DNA of 12,439 bases from an uncultured archaeon (GTDB lineage: Archaea > Thermoproteota > Nitrososphaeria > Nitrososphaerales > Nitrosopumilaceae), in the NCBI GenBank assembly GCA_950073955.1, contig CATMRH010000032.1, positions 1-12,439 on the forward strand. The letters are read 5' to 3'. Every line of letters begins with the position of its first letter. The stretch's first letter is position 1. Both the position numbers and the translations under genes were made by a program. The notes beneath the pieces were generated by a model, which made no database searches, had not been told where the DNA came from, and saw nothing but the letters and a program-made list of their open reading frames with translations. Below are positions 6,402 through 12,439 of this stretch, one piece after another.

Positions 6402-7220
6402 TTATCTTTCTAACTCTTTGATTTTTGCTGCAGTAATCTCGGCTGCTCTTTTTCCTGAGAATAGCATTGAACCAAATGTTGGACCCATTCTTGCTAGTCC
6501 ATGTGTTTCAGTAACTGACATGCCTGCTGCAATAAGTCCTGGAAATACCTCACCTGTTTTGTGAACAACATGTTCCTCACCTTCATTAACATACATTGGA
6601 TTCATTCCTTTCCATTCTACTAGTCCTCTATCTACCAATCTTTTCACTGCTACAGAATCGTGACCTGATGCATCAATGATCACTTTTGCTTCCAAAGCAA
6701 TTGGATCAACACATGTTATGTTGCGTGGTAATGCTGAAACTGGCATCCAATTGACAACAACTCCTGTCACTCTACCATTTTTCATAATTAAATCATCAAA
6801 CTTTGTAAGATTTAGGAATTTTACTCCTGCATCACATGCAGCTGCAATTAACTTTGATACTGCATGTGGTCCTGGTGTTAGATACAATCCCTCTGAAACT
6901 TTTTTGTATGGAATTCCCAATTCATCCCAAATTTTTTGTGCAGGTTCTCTAACTGTGACAGGATTCATCATGTATCCTCCTAACCAATAACCTCCTCCAA
7001 GGTAGTTGTTCTGTTCAATGACAAGAACTTTGTAACCCATGTTTGAAAGCTCTCTACTTGCTGTTAATCCTGCAGGTCCTGCACCAATAATAATGACATC
7101 TGAATCTGCTCTATCAATTAAAACTTCATGAAATTCATTTACAATTGCCCGTGTAATTTCAACTTCACGTATATCTGCAAATATTTTACCTGATTTTTCT
7201 GCAACTGTTGCTTCTTGCAT
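6402..7220 (-). CDS. thi4: Thi4-type thiazole synthase with catalytic-position Cys
   Basis: A 272-residue FAD/NAD-fold protein of the Thi4 family, which makes the thiazole half of thiamine from NAD, glycine and sulfur. Visible: the dinucleotide motif GAGPAG (46-51), GGGYWLGG (75-82), the central VVVNWMPVSA (154-163), the active-site stretch NITCVDP (167-173), DASGHD (183-188) and the C-terminal RMGPTFGSMLFSG (244-256). Family knowledge: in yeast Thi4 the sulfur-donating Cys205 stands directly before Met-Asp-Pro, whereas methanogen enzymes have His there and use free sulfide. Here Cys170 stands directly before Val-Asp-Pro, so the protein looks like the self-sacrificing type. The name ribose-1,5-bisphosphate isomerase, sometimes given to archaeal homologues, is a less likely alternative. 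The gene is divergent from the sulfite reductase gene across a 196-bp gap and followed closely by the orphan gene at 5602. Confidence 0.92.
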   Translation of the reverse strand: MQEATVAEKSGKIFADIREVEITRAIVNEFHEVLIDRADSDVIIIGAGPAGLTASRELSNMGYKVLVIEQNNYLGGGYWLGGYMMNPVTVREPAQKIWDELGIPYKKVSEGLYLTPGPHAVSKLIAAACDAGVKFLNLTKFDDLIMKNGRVTGVVVNWMPVSALPRNITCVDPIALEAKVIIDASGHDSVAVKRLVDRGLVEWKGMNPMYVNEGEEHVVHKTGEVFPGLIAAGMSVTETHGLARMGPTFGSMLFSGKRAAEITAAKIKELER

Positions 7221-7271
7221 GTCATGTTAATTTTCTGAACCCATTAATACGTTCTCACAATTTTTTTAAAA

Positions 7272-7311
7272 AATTAGGTGATACTAATGGTTTCAACCTA
7301 ATTGAGATTAG
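7272..7311. repeat. Cluster of CTAAT/ATTAG elements, including an 8-bp inverted repeat
   Basis: AATTAGGT (7272-7279) and ACCTAATT (7296-7303) are exact inverse complements separated by 16 bases. Within 39 bp the pentamer appears four times: ATTAG at 7273-7277 and 7307-7311, CTAAT at 7284-7288 and 7298-7302. The last two form a 4-base-spaced inverted repeat. The position midway between divergent sulfur/thiamine genes suggests operator sites for a dimeric regulator. No regulator gene is adjacent. Confidence 0.45.
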
Positions 7312-7384
7312 CAGTGATCAGAAAAACAGGAAAATTATGTGCTATGCTGAAAATTTTTCTCCTAAAACCTCCATATATCATAAA

Positions 7385-7391
7385 TTTATAA
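7385..7391 (+). promoter_or_regulatory. TATA-like box for the sulfite reductase gene
   Basis: TTTATAA is centred about 29 bp before the TTG start at 7417. This spacing implies a leaderless or nearly leaderless transcript and supports TTG as the true start, since no ATG or GTG lies in frame nearby. Confidence 0.55.
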
Positions 7392-7416
7392 CTAAATTCA
7401 AAGGAATTTCTTTGTA

Positions 7417-9225
7417 TTGACTGTATCTAATCTAAAACAATCTAGACCTGACACTGCAAAACCTAAAATTAATTGGTCTAGAGTAGAGGAAGCAGATAAT
7501 TTTGCAAAGACAGTGAAACTGTTCCGTCAAGGAAAATATGACGAGGCTAGTTTTAGACGATTTAGGCTTCAACATGGGGCATATGGTACCAGGATGACTG
7601 GGGATTATGCCATGGTTAGAATAAAAATTCCTGCAGGCGAAATTTATCCAAATCAACTTGAAAAAATATCTCAACTAAGTGAGCAGTTTTCAATAGGCAG
7701 TGCACACTTTTCAACAAGAGAAAACATTCAACTGCACTGGGTTGTCCTTGAAGATGTTTCAGAGATATTTAGAGGACTTGCTGAAGTTGGCCTAACATCA
7801 AGAGAAGCATGTGGAAATACAATAAGAAATGTGATGTGTAGTCCTTTGTCAGGTGTTTGCCCTGATGAAGAGTTTGATTCAACTCCATATGCACTTGCAA
7901 CAGCAAGATTCTTTTTGAGAAATCCTATGGTTCAAAATCTTCCACGTAAATTCAAATTTAACTTCACATGTTGTGAGAAACACGGAATGGTAAGAATGGT
8001 TGATGTTGGATTAATTCCACAAACCAGAGAAGTTGATGGAAATACTCAAAGAGGCTTCAAAATTTTCCTTGGTGGTGGGTTGGGGAATAAATCTTTTGTC
8101 GGATATCAATTAGAAGAGTTTACTCCTGAAGAAGATTTGGTTTATACTTCAATGGCAGTACTGAGAATCTTTGATAGACTTGGCGATAGAAAAAATATGG
8201 CAAGAAATAGAATGCGTTATCTTGTAAATGATATGGGGTGGGAAAAATTCCAAAATCTAGTTCTAAAAGAAAGAGCAATTGTAAGAGCTACTCAATCAGT
8301 AATTACTCAACTAGAAGTTGTTCATACTCCAAATGAAATCAAACGACCAATTAGAATTACTGATGAAAGTGGCACATCCATTACTGACGGTTATGCAAGA
8401 TGGCTTAAAACAAATACTGTTAAACAAAAACAATCTAATTATCGTTCAATCTTTATCACTCTTGAAGCAGGCGATATTACTGCCAGCCAACTTAACGCAT
8501 TGGCAGACCTCATTCGTGATTTCTCTTCTGAGGGTAAAGCTAGGTTTGGGTTTGTACAAAATGTAGCATTACGTTACGTCCATGAAGATGATTTACCACG
8601 TTTGTATTCCAATCTTCTAGAGTCAGGACTAGCAAAATCTGGTGCATTAACAATGACTGCCCCAATTGGCTGTTCAGGAACAACTTCCTGTAATCTTGCT
8701 TTGACAAACTCACACAGACTGGCAAAAGAAATTCAAAGAAAATTACTTGAATTAAAATTTGATGAAGATGATGATCTGAGTGATTCTTCTATTAAGATAA
8801 GTGGTTGTCCAAACTCTTGTGGTCAACATGGAATTGCAACTATTGGTTTCTTTGGAGGTGGAGGACGTGTTGGAAAAGATATGTATGCAAATTATCAGAT
8901 GTCTTTAGGTGGACGTTCTGATGGTGATACAATGTTGGGCCTAACATGTCTTAGAGTTCCTGCAAAAAGAGTAATTCCTGTAATTCTGAAAATCATTGAA
9001 CTATTCAAACAAAATAAGAAATCTGACGATACTCTTCAATCTTGGATTCATAGAGTTGTAAATAACAATGAAGATTCTGAAATAAAATCCATTAATGATA
9101 TCAAGAAAGTTTTAGAGCCACTAACAATTCCTCCGACAAAAGAAGAGGATCCTGATTTTTACCTTGATTATGGTGATGATACTAGTTATCACACAAAAAC
9201 TGGAAAGGGTGAATGCGCTGCTTGA
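7417..9225 (+). CDS. Siroheme [4Fe-4S] sulfite (or nitrite) reductase, ferredoxin-type
   Basis: A 602-residue single-chain enzyme carrying the duplicated nitrite/sulfite reductase fold, which reduces sulfite to sulfide or nitrite to ammonia by six electrons, normally from ferredoxin. Siroheme contacts appear in STRENIQLHW (99-108) and NTIRNVMCSP (134-143). The [4Fe-4S]-siroheme cysteines are Cys419 and Cys425 (CSGTTSC) and Cys464 and Cys468 (CPNSC). At the substrate site the sequence is LPRKFKFNF (175-183): Lys-Phe-Lys as in assimilatory sulfite reductases (Escherichia coli Lys215/Lys217), where plant nitrite reductase has Lys-Trp-Asn. This favours sulfite. Residues after about 535 form a C-terminal extension ending KGECAA, with Cys600 three from the end. 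The start is TTG, behind a well-placed TATA-like box. The stop overlaps the start region of a rhodanese gene, consistent with sulfur assimilation. Confidence 0.9.
   Translation: MTVSNLKQSRPDTAKPKINWSRVEEADNFAKTVKLFRQGKYDEASFRRFRLQHGAYGTRMTGDYAMVRIKIPAGEIYPNQLEKISQLSEQFSIGSAHFSTRENIQLHWVVLEDVSEIFRGLAEVGLTSREACGNTIRNVMCSPLSGVCPDEEFDSTPYALATARFFLRNPMVQNLPRKFKFNFTCCEKHGMVRMVDVGLIPQTREVDGNTQRGFKIFLGGGLGNKSFVGYQLEEFTPEEDLVYTSMAVLRIFDRLGDRKNMARNRMRYLVNDMGWEKFQNLVLKERAIVRATQSVITQLEVVHTPNEIKRPIRITDESGTSITDGYARWLKTNTVKQKQSNYRSIFITLEAGDITASQLNALADLIRDFSSEGKARFGFVQNVALRYVHEDDLPRLYSNLLESGLAKSGALTMTAPIGCSGTTSCNLALTNSHRLAKEIQRKLLELKFDEDDDLSDSSIKISGCPNSCGQHGIATIGFFGGGGRVGKDMYANYQMSLGGRSDGDTMLGLTCLRVPAKRVIPVILKIIELFKQNKKSDDTLQSWIHRVVNNNEDSEIKSINDIKKVLEPLTIPPTKEEDPDFYLDYGDDTSYHTKTGKGECAA
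9204..9212 (+). promoter_or_regulatory. Shine-Dalgarno site deciding the rhodanese start
   Basis: AAAGGGTGA contains the archaeal GGTGA core. It directly abuts the ATG at 9213, leaving no room for a ribosome to use it, but is nine bases from the in-frame TTG at 9222. That spacing favours the TTG, which overlaps the reductase stop as TTGA. Confidence 0.5.
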
Positions 9226-10019
9226 CAGATTCTAGTAAAATAACAACGGACATTGACTCTTTACGTTCAGAAATAAGAGACAAAAGTGTTCGAGTAATTG
9301 ATGTAAGAAGAGAAGATGATTACAAACAAGATCATATTCCTACTGCTGTAAATTTACCTTTGGCAACTCTTTTGTCTGATGATAGCCCAGAGAATGTTTT
9401 GAAACTCATGAACACTATGGGAATTGATAGTGAAACATCAGTTGTTGTTTATGATGATACTTTTGGTGCTCTTGCATCAAGAGTAGCTTGGACCTTTGAA
9501 TATCTAGGACATTCAGATGTAACTTTGCTTGAAACTACTTATAGTAATTGGAAATCCCTTGAGTTGGAAAGCGATTCTAAGATTCCAGAAATACAACATA
9601 AAGAACACACTTTGAATTTACAACCAAATATTCTGGCAACCGCTGATTATCTGCAAAGTGCAAAAGAACGAAATGATGTAATCCTGATTGACAATAGAGA
9701 GCGCCTAAATTTTCTTGAACAACATATTCCAGGAGCAATTAGCCTTCCCTATCGAACACTTGCTACGAAAGATAAAATTTTACGTCCAAAAGACGACATG
9801 AAGCGATTGCTTGAAAATCGTGGTATTACTGAAAATTCAGAAATAATTACCTATTGTGGCAGTGTGGGTACTCTTTCTGGATTAGCATATTATGCATTAA
9901 AATCTGCAGGTTTGCCTAACACCAAATTATATGTTCGCTCTTTCAAGGAATGGAAAAATCTTCAAAAGCCTACAGAAAAACAAGAAGATGCGAGCTACTG
10001 GGATTTGTCTGCAGAATAA
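9222..10019 (+). CDS. Tandem-rhodanese sulfurtransferase (thiosulfate/3-mercaptopyruvate type)
   Basis: Two rhodanese domains in a row, about 265 residues, the usual layout of thiosulfate or 3-mercaptopyruvate sulfurtransferases, which move sulfane sulfur to an acceptor through a cysteine persulfide. The N-terminal domain (VRVIDVRREDDY, HIPTAVNLP) has Asp-Asp-Thr where an active Cys would sit, so it is a structural, inactive copy, as normal for the family. The C-terminal domain carries the active loop ITYCGSVGT; the Cys is residue 212 from the TTG start (215 from the ATG). CGSVGT is closer to the mercaptopyruvate type (CGSGVT) than to the Arg/Lys-containing thiosulfate type, but the substrate is not settled. 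Start: TTG at 9222, preferred over ATG at 9213 on Shine-Dalgarno spacing. It is translationally coupled to the reductase gene, linking sulfite reduction with sulfur transfer. Confidence 0.9.
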   Translation: MTDSSKITTDIDSLRSEIRDKSVRVIDVRREDDYKQDHIPTAVNLPLATLLSDDSPENVLKLMNTMGIDSETSVVVYDDTFGALASRVAWTFEYLGHSDVTLLETTYSNWKSLELESDSKIPEIQHKEHTLNLQPNILATADYLQSAKERNDVILIDNRERLNFLEQHIPGAISLPYRTLATKDKILRPKDDMKRLLENRGITENSEIITYCGSVGTLSGLAYYALKSAGLPNTKLYVRSFKEWKNLQKPTEKQEDASYWDLSAE

Positions 10020-10022
10020 TTA
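10019..10022. other. Abutting convergent stop codons
   Basis: The rhodanese stop TAA (10017-10019) and the minus-strand TPR stop (plus-strand TTA, 10020-10022) touch with no base between. Each transcript must therefore end inside its neighbour. Confidence 0.8.
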
Positions 10023-11156
10023 AGAAATCTGACTTCTGAGTTTTTTAGTAATTGTTACTTCTATATTATCAAACAATGTTAGCATCTTATCTTTATTATC
10101 CACTAGATAATCTTCTCCTCTATCTTTTAATCTAATCTGCCACAATCTTACTTCTCTATGTTCCTCCATGAACATTTCAATCATCTGTTCACCTGATTTT
10201 GAAGTATTTGTGAATTCATCAAAAACATCCATGGCTTTTTTTACATCAGCTTCTTCAATTGCTTCTTTTGCAGATTGAATAGATAGACTTAATTCTTTTA
10301 AATTCTTAATTGGTCTTGGTATTATTTTTCTTGTAATTCCAAATAATCCTTTCTTCGCTTGACCCATTCTTTCTGCAACGTTGGGTGCAAGATCAAAAAT
10401 TGGAATTTTTTGTAGGCCATCACGTTTTTCATTTTGTACTATGAGTCCTTTTTCTATTAATTTTTTTAATCCCTCTTCAGCATCTGCTCTATCGAGATAT
10501 GTTGTCCAAACTATTGCACCAATTGTGTGATACCCTTGTCTAACTGACTCCAAAACTACTACTTCTTCAATTCTCTTAAATCCATCTTCAATTCTTACAT
10601 TTTTAAAGTCAAAGTCTCGAATTGATCTTCTAGCATTTTTAACATCAATCTCAATTGAACGTTTCAATGCTTCTAATGAGTCTGGTACTTGATTTAGTAA
10701 TGATAAGAAACAAGCTTTGTTGTACCAAGCCATTCCATATGTAGGGTCAGATTCGATTGCTTTTTCAACTGCATCTAATGCTTTGGCCCATTTTTTTTGT
10801 TCATAATATACAAGTCCTTTAAGATTCCAAGCTTCTGGATTTGTAATGTCAATATCTAAAACTTTATCATATACTGTTAATGCTTCAACATGATCATCTA
10901 AATGAAATCTTGCATAACCTAACTTCATCAAAGTATCAACACTAGCAGGATCAATTCTTAATGCTAGTTGAAACATCTCAACAGCATCTTCTAGTTTTTC
11001 ATCAGCCATTAAATTGATTCCTTTTTTATATAATTTCATACGATTATAATCCGGATTAACTAGACTAGTCTTTTTTACTTCTTTTTTTTCTGATTTTGAT
11101 TCATCTGTTTCCTTTGATTTTTTTCCGAATAGTCTTTTCACTATTTTCAAATGCAA
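10020..11156 (-). CDS. TPR-repeat protein with C-terminal winged-helix-like region
   Basis: A 378-residue cytoplasmic protein. Residues 1-36 are basic and Lys/Glu-rich, probably disordered. About four tetratricopeptide repeats follow (roughly 39-72, 73-106, 107-140, 141-172), recognisable from the repeated pattern of small residues and Pro at turns (LALRIDP, PEAWNLKGLVYY, GMAWYNKACF). TPRs are protein-protein interaction scaffolds. The region from about 205 to 265 (TIGAIVWTTYLDRADAEEGL, then EKGLIVQNEKRDG) reads like a winged-helix fold, and the last 100 residues are helical. No enzyme motif is present. The ATG at 11156 is chosen because it gives the natural basic N-terminus; ATG codon 40 would cut into the first repeat. 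The gene is divergent from the collagen-like gene and convergent with the rhodanese gene. The partner is unknown. Confidence 0.85.
   Translation of the reverse strand: MHLKIVKRLFGKKSKETDESKSEKKEVKKTSLVNPDYNRMKLYKKGINLMADEKLEDAVEMFQLALRIDPASVDTLMKLGYARFHLDDHVEALTVYDKVLDIDITNPEAWNLKGLVYYEQKKWAKALDAVEKAIESDPTYGMAWYNKACFLSLLNQVPDSLEALKRSIEIDVKNARRSIRDFDFKNVRIEDGFKRIEEVVVLESVRQGYHTIGAIVWTTYLDRADAEEGLKKLIEKGLIVQNEKRDGLQKIPIFDLAPNVAERMGQAKKGLFGITRKIIPRPIKNLKELSLSIQSAKEAIEEADVKKAMDVFDEFTNTSKSGEQMIEMFMEEHREVRLWQIRLKDRGEDYLVDNKDKMLTLFDNIEVTITKKLRSQIS
10041..10046 (+). terminator. T-tract likely ending the rhodanese transcript
   Basis: TTTTTT lies 22 bases after the rhodanese stop on the plus strand. 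Archaeal termination commonly occurs at oligo-T tracts without a hairpin. It lies within the 3' end of the opposing TPR gene. Confidence 0.4.
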
Positions 11157-11157
11157 T

Positions 11158-11171
11158 TTTATCTAGATAAA
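11158..11171. promoter_or_regulatory. 14-bp perfect palindrome directly before the TPR gene
   Basis: TTTATCTAGATAAA is a perfect palindrome beginning two bases upstream of the TPR gene's start codon on the minus strand. It is too close to be its TATA box, so it may be a repressor site or lie in the short leader. Palindromes this short can occur by chance in AT-rich DNA. Confidence 0.35.
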
Positions 11172-11215
11172 TACCATCCTTAATGAGCCTAAAATTGTTC
11201 ATAATGTATTTGGAA

Positions 11216-11238
11216 TTAGATCATACGATCTAAATATA
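11216..11238 (+). promoter_or_regulatory. Inverted repeat plus TATA-like box before the collagen-like gene
   Basis: TTAGATC (11216-11222) and GATCTAA (11227-11233) are exact inverse complements with a 4-base spacer. The right arm runs into TAAATATA (11231-11238), centred about 31 bp before the GTG at 11266. An operator overlapping a TATA box is a classic layout for repression. This also supports the GTG as start. Confidence 0.45.
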
Positions 11239-11265
11239 GAAATACTTGGAAATGCACAAACGAAT

Positions 11266-12439
11266 GTGTCATCTCAGTCACGAGTAGAAATCTACGGACA
11301 AGCACCTTTTAAACAATCAGGTGTTTATGAAGCCCAAATTGCAATAACTGATAGTAAACCTTCTGATGATTCAATTAAAACTAAACAATTTTCATCTTTG
11401 TGGAAAGCAAACTTTCACCTTAAAGTAAAAAGTGGTATTTTTTCTGAAACCCTTGGCTCTCCAGAAAATCCTCTTCCTTCATCTATAAATAATCTTGATA
11501 AAATTTGGATTGTTGTAACTGATCTATTTTCTTCATTACATTCTGTATTTGATGTTTCTTCGATAAAACCAAAACAAAAATTACAATCTGAAACTAAAAC
11601 TGAAACAATTTCTGAAATTCCAAAATCAAAACATTCTACAAAATCATCTTTTAATGTTAATCCTGTTGGTATTCAAGGTACACCCGGTGATAAAGGTCAT
11701 GCTGGTCCACAAGGTACTCTAGGTGACAAAGGTACTACAGGTGACAAAGGTACTCCGGGTGACAAAGGAATTACTGGTGACAAAGGATCTACTGGTGATC
11801 AAGGAGATAAGGGTGACAAAGGTATTGCTGGTCAAATCGGTGACAAAGGAGAAAAAGGACCAACAGGTCCATTTGGGCAACCCGGCCCAATCGGATTAAA
11901 AGGTTCACTTGGTTCGTCAGGAGAAAAAGGACCAACAGGTTCAGCTGGCGACAAAGGAGCATCTGGATTTAAAGGTTCTCCCGGAGAAAAAGGAGAAAAA
12001 GGACCAACTGGTTCACCCGGTGACAAAGGATTAACAGGTCCTACAGGTGTACTTGGAGAAAAAGGCCCTTCAGGTCCAACAGGTCCAATTGGTGGTAAAG
12101 GTCCACTTGGTCTGACAGGTCCAATTGGAGAACAAGGTAGCAAAGGTTCAGAAGGTACATCGGGAGAAAAAGGTCCACAAGGTCCACAAGGTCCTGCAGG
12201 AGCTAAAGGTCTTACAGGAGTTCCAGGTCCGCAAGGAGAAAAAGGAGAAAAAGGACCATTAGGCACAATTGGAGAAAAAGGTCCAACAGGTCAAATTGGT
12301 TCGTCAGGAGATAAAGGTCCACAAGGTCCACAAGGCTCTCAAGGTGAACGTGGTGTAACAGGTGCCCCCGGAGAAAAAGGCCCACAAGGTCCACAAGGAA
12401 TTCAAGGTCCTCAAGGTGAACGTGGTCCAACAGGTCAAA
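11266..12439 (+). CDS. Collagen-like Gly-X-Y repeat protein (3' end off window)
   Basis: The frame is open from 11167 to the right edge with no stop. GTG at 11266 is the only standard start codon upstream of the collagen part, about 31 bp behind a TATA-like box. Residues 1-134 form a non-collagen domain, apparently rich in beta strands early on (SRVEIYGQAPF, VYEAQIAITD), ending in a Lys/Ser/Thr-rich linker. From 11668 the protein is Gly-X-Y without interruption for 85 triplets plus two residues. 21 of the triplets are GDK or GEK, and Pro is mostly in the X position; there is no Cys, Tyr or Trp in the repeat. This should form a charge-stabilised triple helix. No signal peptide is visible at the chosen start, so location is unclear. 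The C-terminal part lies beyond the window. The function, perhaps surface fibre or adhesion, is inference. Confidence 0.8.
   Translation, partial: MSSQSRVEIYGQAPFKQSGVYEAQIAITDSKPSDDSIKTKQFSSLWKANFHLKVKSGIFSETLGSPENPLPSSINNLDKIWIVVTDLFSSLHSVFDVSSIKPKQKLQSETKTETISEIPKSKHSTKSSFNVNPVGIQGTPGDKGHAGPQGTLGDKGTTGDKGTPGDKGITGDKGSTGDQGDKGDKGIAGQIGDKGEKGPTGPFGQPGPIGLKGSLGSSGEKGPTGSAGDKGASGFKGSPGEKGEKGPTGSPGDKGLTGPTGVLGEKGPSGPTGPIGGKGPLGLTGPIGEQGSKGSEGTSGEKGPQGPQGPAGAKGLTGVPGPQGEKGEKGPLGTIGEKGPTGQIGSSGDKGPQGPQGSQGERGVTGAPGEKGPQGPQGIQGPQGERGPTGQ
11668..12439 (+). repeat. Nine-base-period collagen repeat DNA
   Basis: The Gly-X-Y coding region repeats a GGN codon every nine bases throughout 772 bp. Several larger units recur, such as the codons for GDKG, GEKGPT and GPQGPQG (the last three times). 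Near-identical units invite slippage and recombination, so length may vary between strains. Third-codon-position variation (GGT/GGA/GGC) shows the units are not freshly copied. Confidence 0.9.

Larger units (their letters stand above)
7221..7416. promoter_or_regulatory. Divergent promoter region between thi4 and the sulfite reductase gene
   Basis: This 196-bp gap separates divergent genes. Toward thi4, an ATTAATA-type box (7243-7249) lies about 26 bp before its ATG, and an A/T block (7258-7275) is a second candidate. The centre holds repeated CTAAT/ATTAG elements, described separately. A TATA-like box serves the rightward gene. No thiamine-pyrophosphate riboswitch consensus is recognisable. 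A 70-codon plus-strand frame covers the region but starts inside thi4 with TTG and looks incidental. Confidence 0.6.

Noticed and set aside
7221..7416. Thiamine-pyrophosphate riboswitch before thi4
   Set aside because: The conserved CUGAGA and ACCUGAUC-type segments were looked for by eye and not found in suitable order.
7208..7420. A 70-codon plus-strand open frame across the thi4-reductase gap
   Set aside because: It starts with TTG inside thi4, covers the candidate operators and promoter, and resembles no family; it is probably chance in AT-rich DNA.
7417..9225. Annotation as assimilatory nitrite reductase
   Set aside because: The Lys-Phe-Lys active-site motif and the sulfur-gene neighbours favour sulfite, although nitrite activity cannot be excluded.
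11832..12430. Pro-rich minus-strand open frames opposite the collagen repeat
   Set aside because: They are antisense images of the Gly-X-Y codons (GGN read backward gives Pro codons) and have no promoter or start support.
1..12439. CRISPR arrays, tRNA or rRNA genes, insertion sequences
   Set aside because: No spaced direct repeats apart from the coding collagen units, and no tRNA-like cloverleaf, rRNA stretch, transposase or integrase motif was recognised by eye.

Overview
The window is AT-rich, densely packed archaeal DNA. It most resembles a marine ammonia-oxidising archaeon of the Nitrososphaeria (Thaumarchaeota; Nitrosopumilus/Nitrosarchaeum-like). The assignment rests on family content and style: an F420 biosynthesis gene (cofE), a Thi4-type thiazole synthase, TATA-like boxes about 25-35 bp upstream of start codons with almost no leader, frequent TTG starts, and small helical or Cys-rich orphan proteins. 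The genus is recollection and inference; it was not searched.

Layout. (1) Positions 95-3801, plus strand: a SerB/ThrH-like HAD phosphatase, cofE, a PHP-domain protein, a TusA-like sulfur carrier and a CysM-type cysteine synthase. (2) Positions 3808-7220, minus strand, read right to left: thi4, an unrecognised protein with a Cys/His C-terminus, trxB, a small double-CxxC protein overlapping trxB by ATGA, and a helical orphan protein. (3) Positions 7417-10019, plus strand: a siroheme [4Fe-4S] sulfite/nitrite reductase with sulfite-type active-site residues, overlapping a tandem-rhodanese sulfurtransferase. (4) Positions 10020-11156, minus strand: a TPR protein whose stop codon abuts the rhodanese stop. 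(5) From about 11266 to the right edge, plus strand: an incomplete collagen-like gene with at least 85 uninterrupted Gly-X-Y triplets.

How the genes fit together. Much of the window concerns sulfur. The reductase would make sulfide, the rhodanese and TusA-like protein would carry sulfane sulfur, the CysM-type enzyme would fix sulfur into cysteine, thioredoxin reductase supplies dithiol reducing power, and Thi4 appears to be the type that gives up its own cysteine sulfur to make thiazole. The phosphatase probably draws on the O-phosphoserine pool that a CysM-type enzyme might also use. The shared theme is inferred from family membership and adjacency. Strong candidates for undescribed biology are the two orphan proteins behind trxB, the orphan behind thi4, the tusA-cysM pair, the reductase-rhodanese pair, and the collagen-like gene with palindromes in its divergent promoter region.

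No tRNA, rRNA, CRISPR array, insertion sequence or integrase was seen. Gene-free stretches are short: the longest, 7221-7416 and about 11157-11265, hold candidate promoters and inverted repeats.
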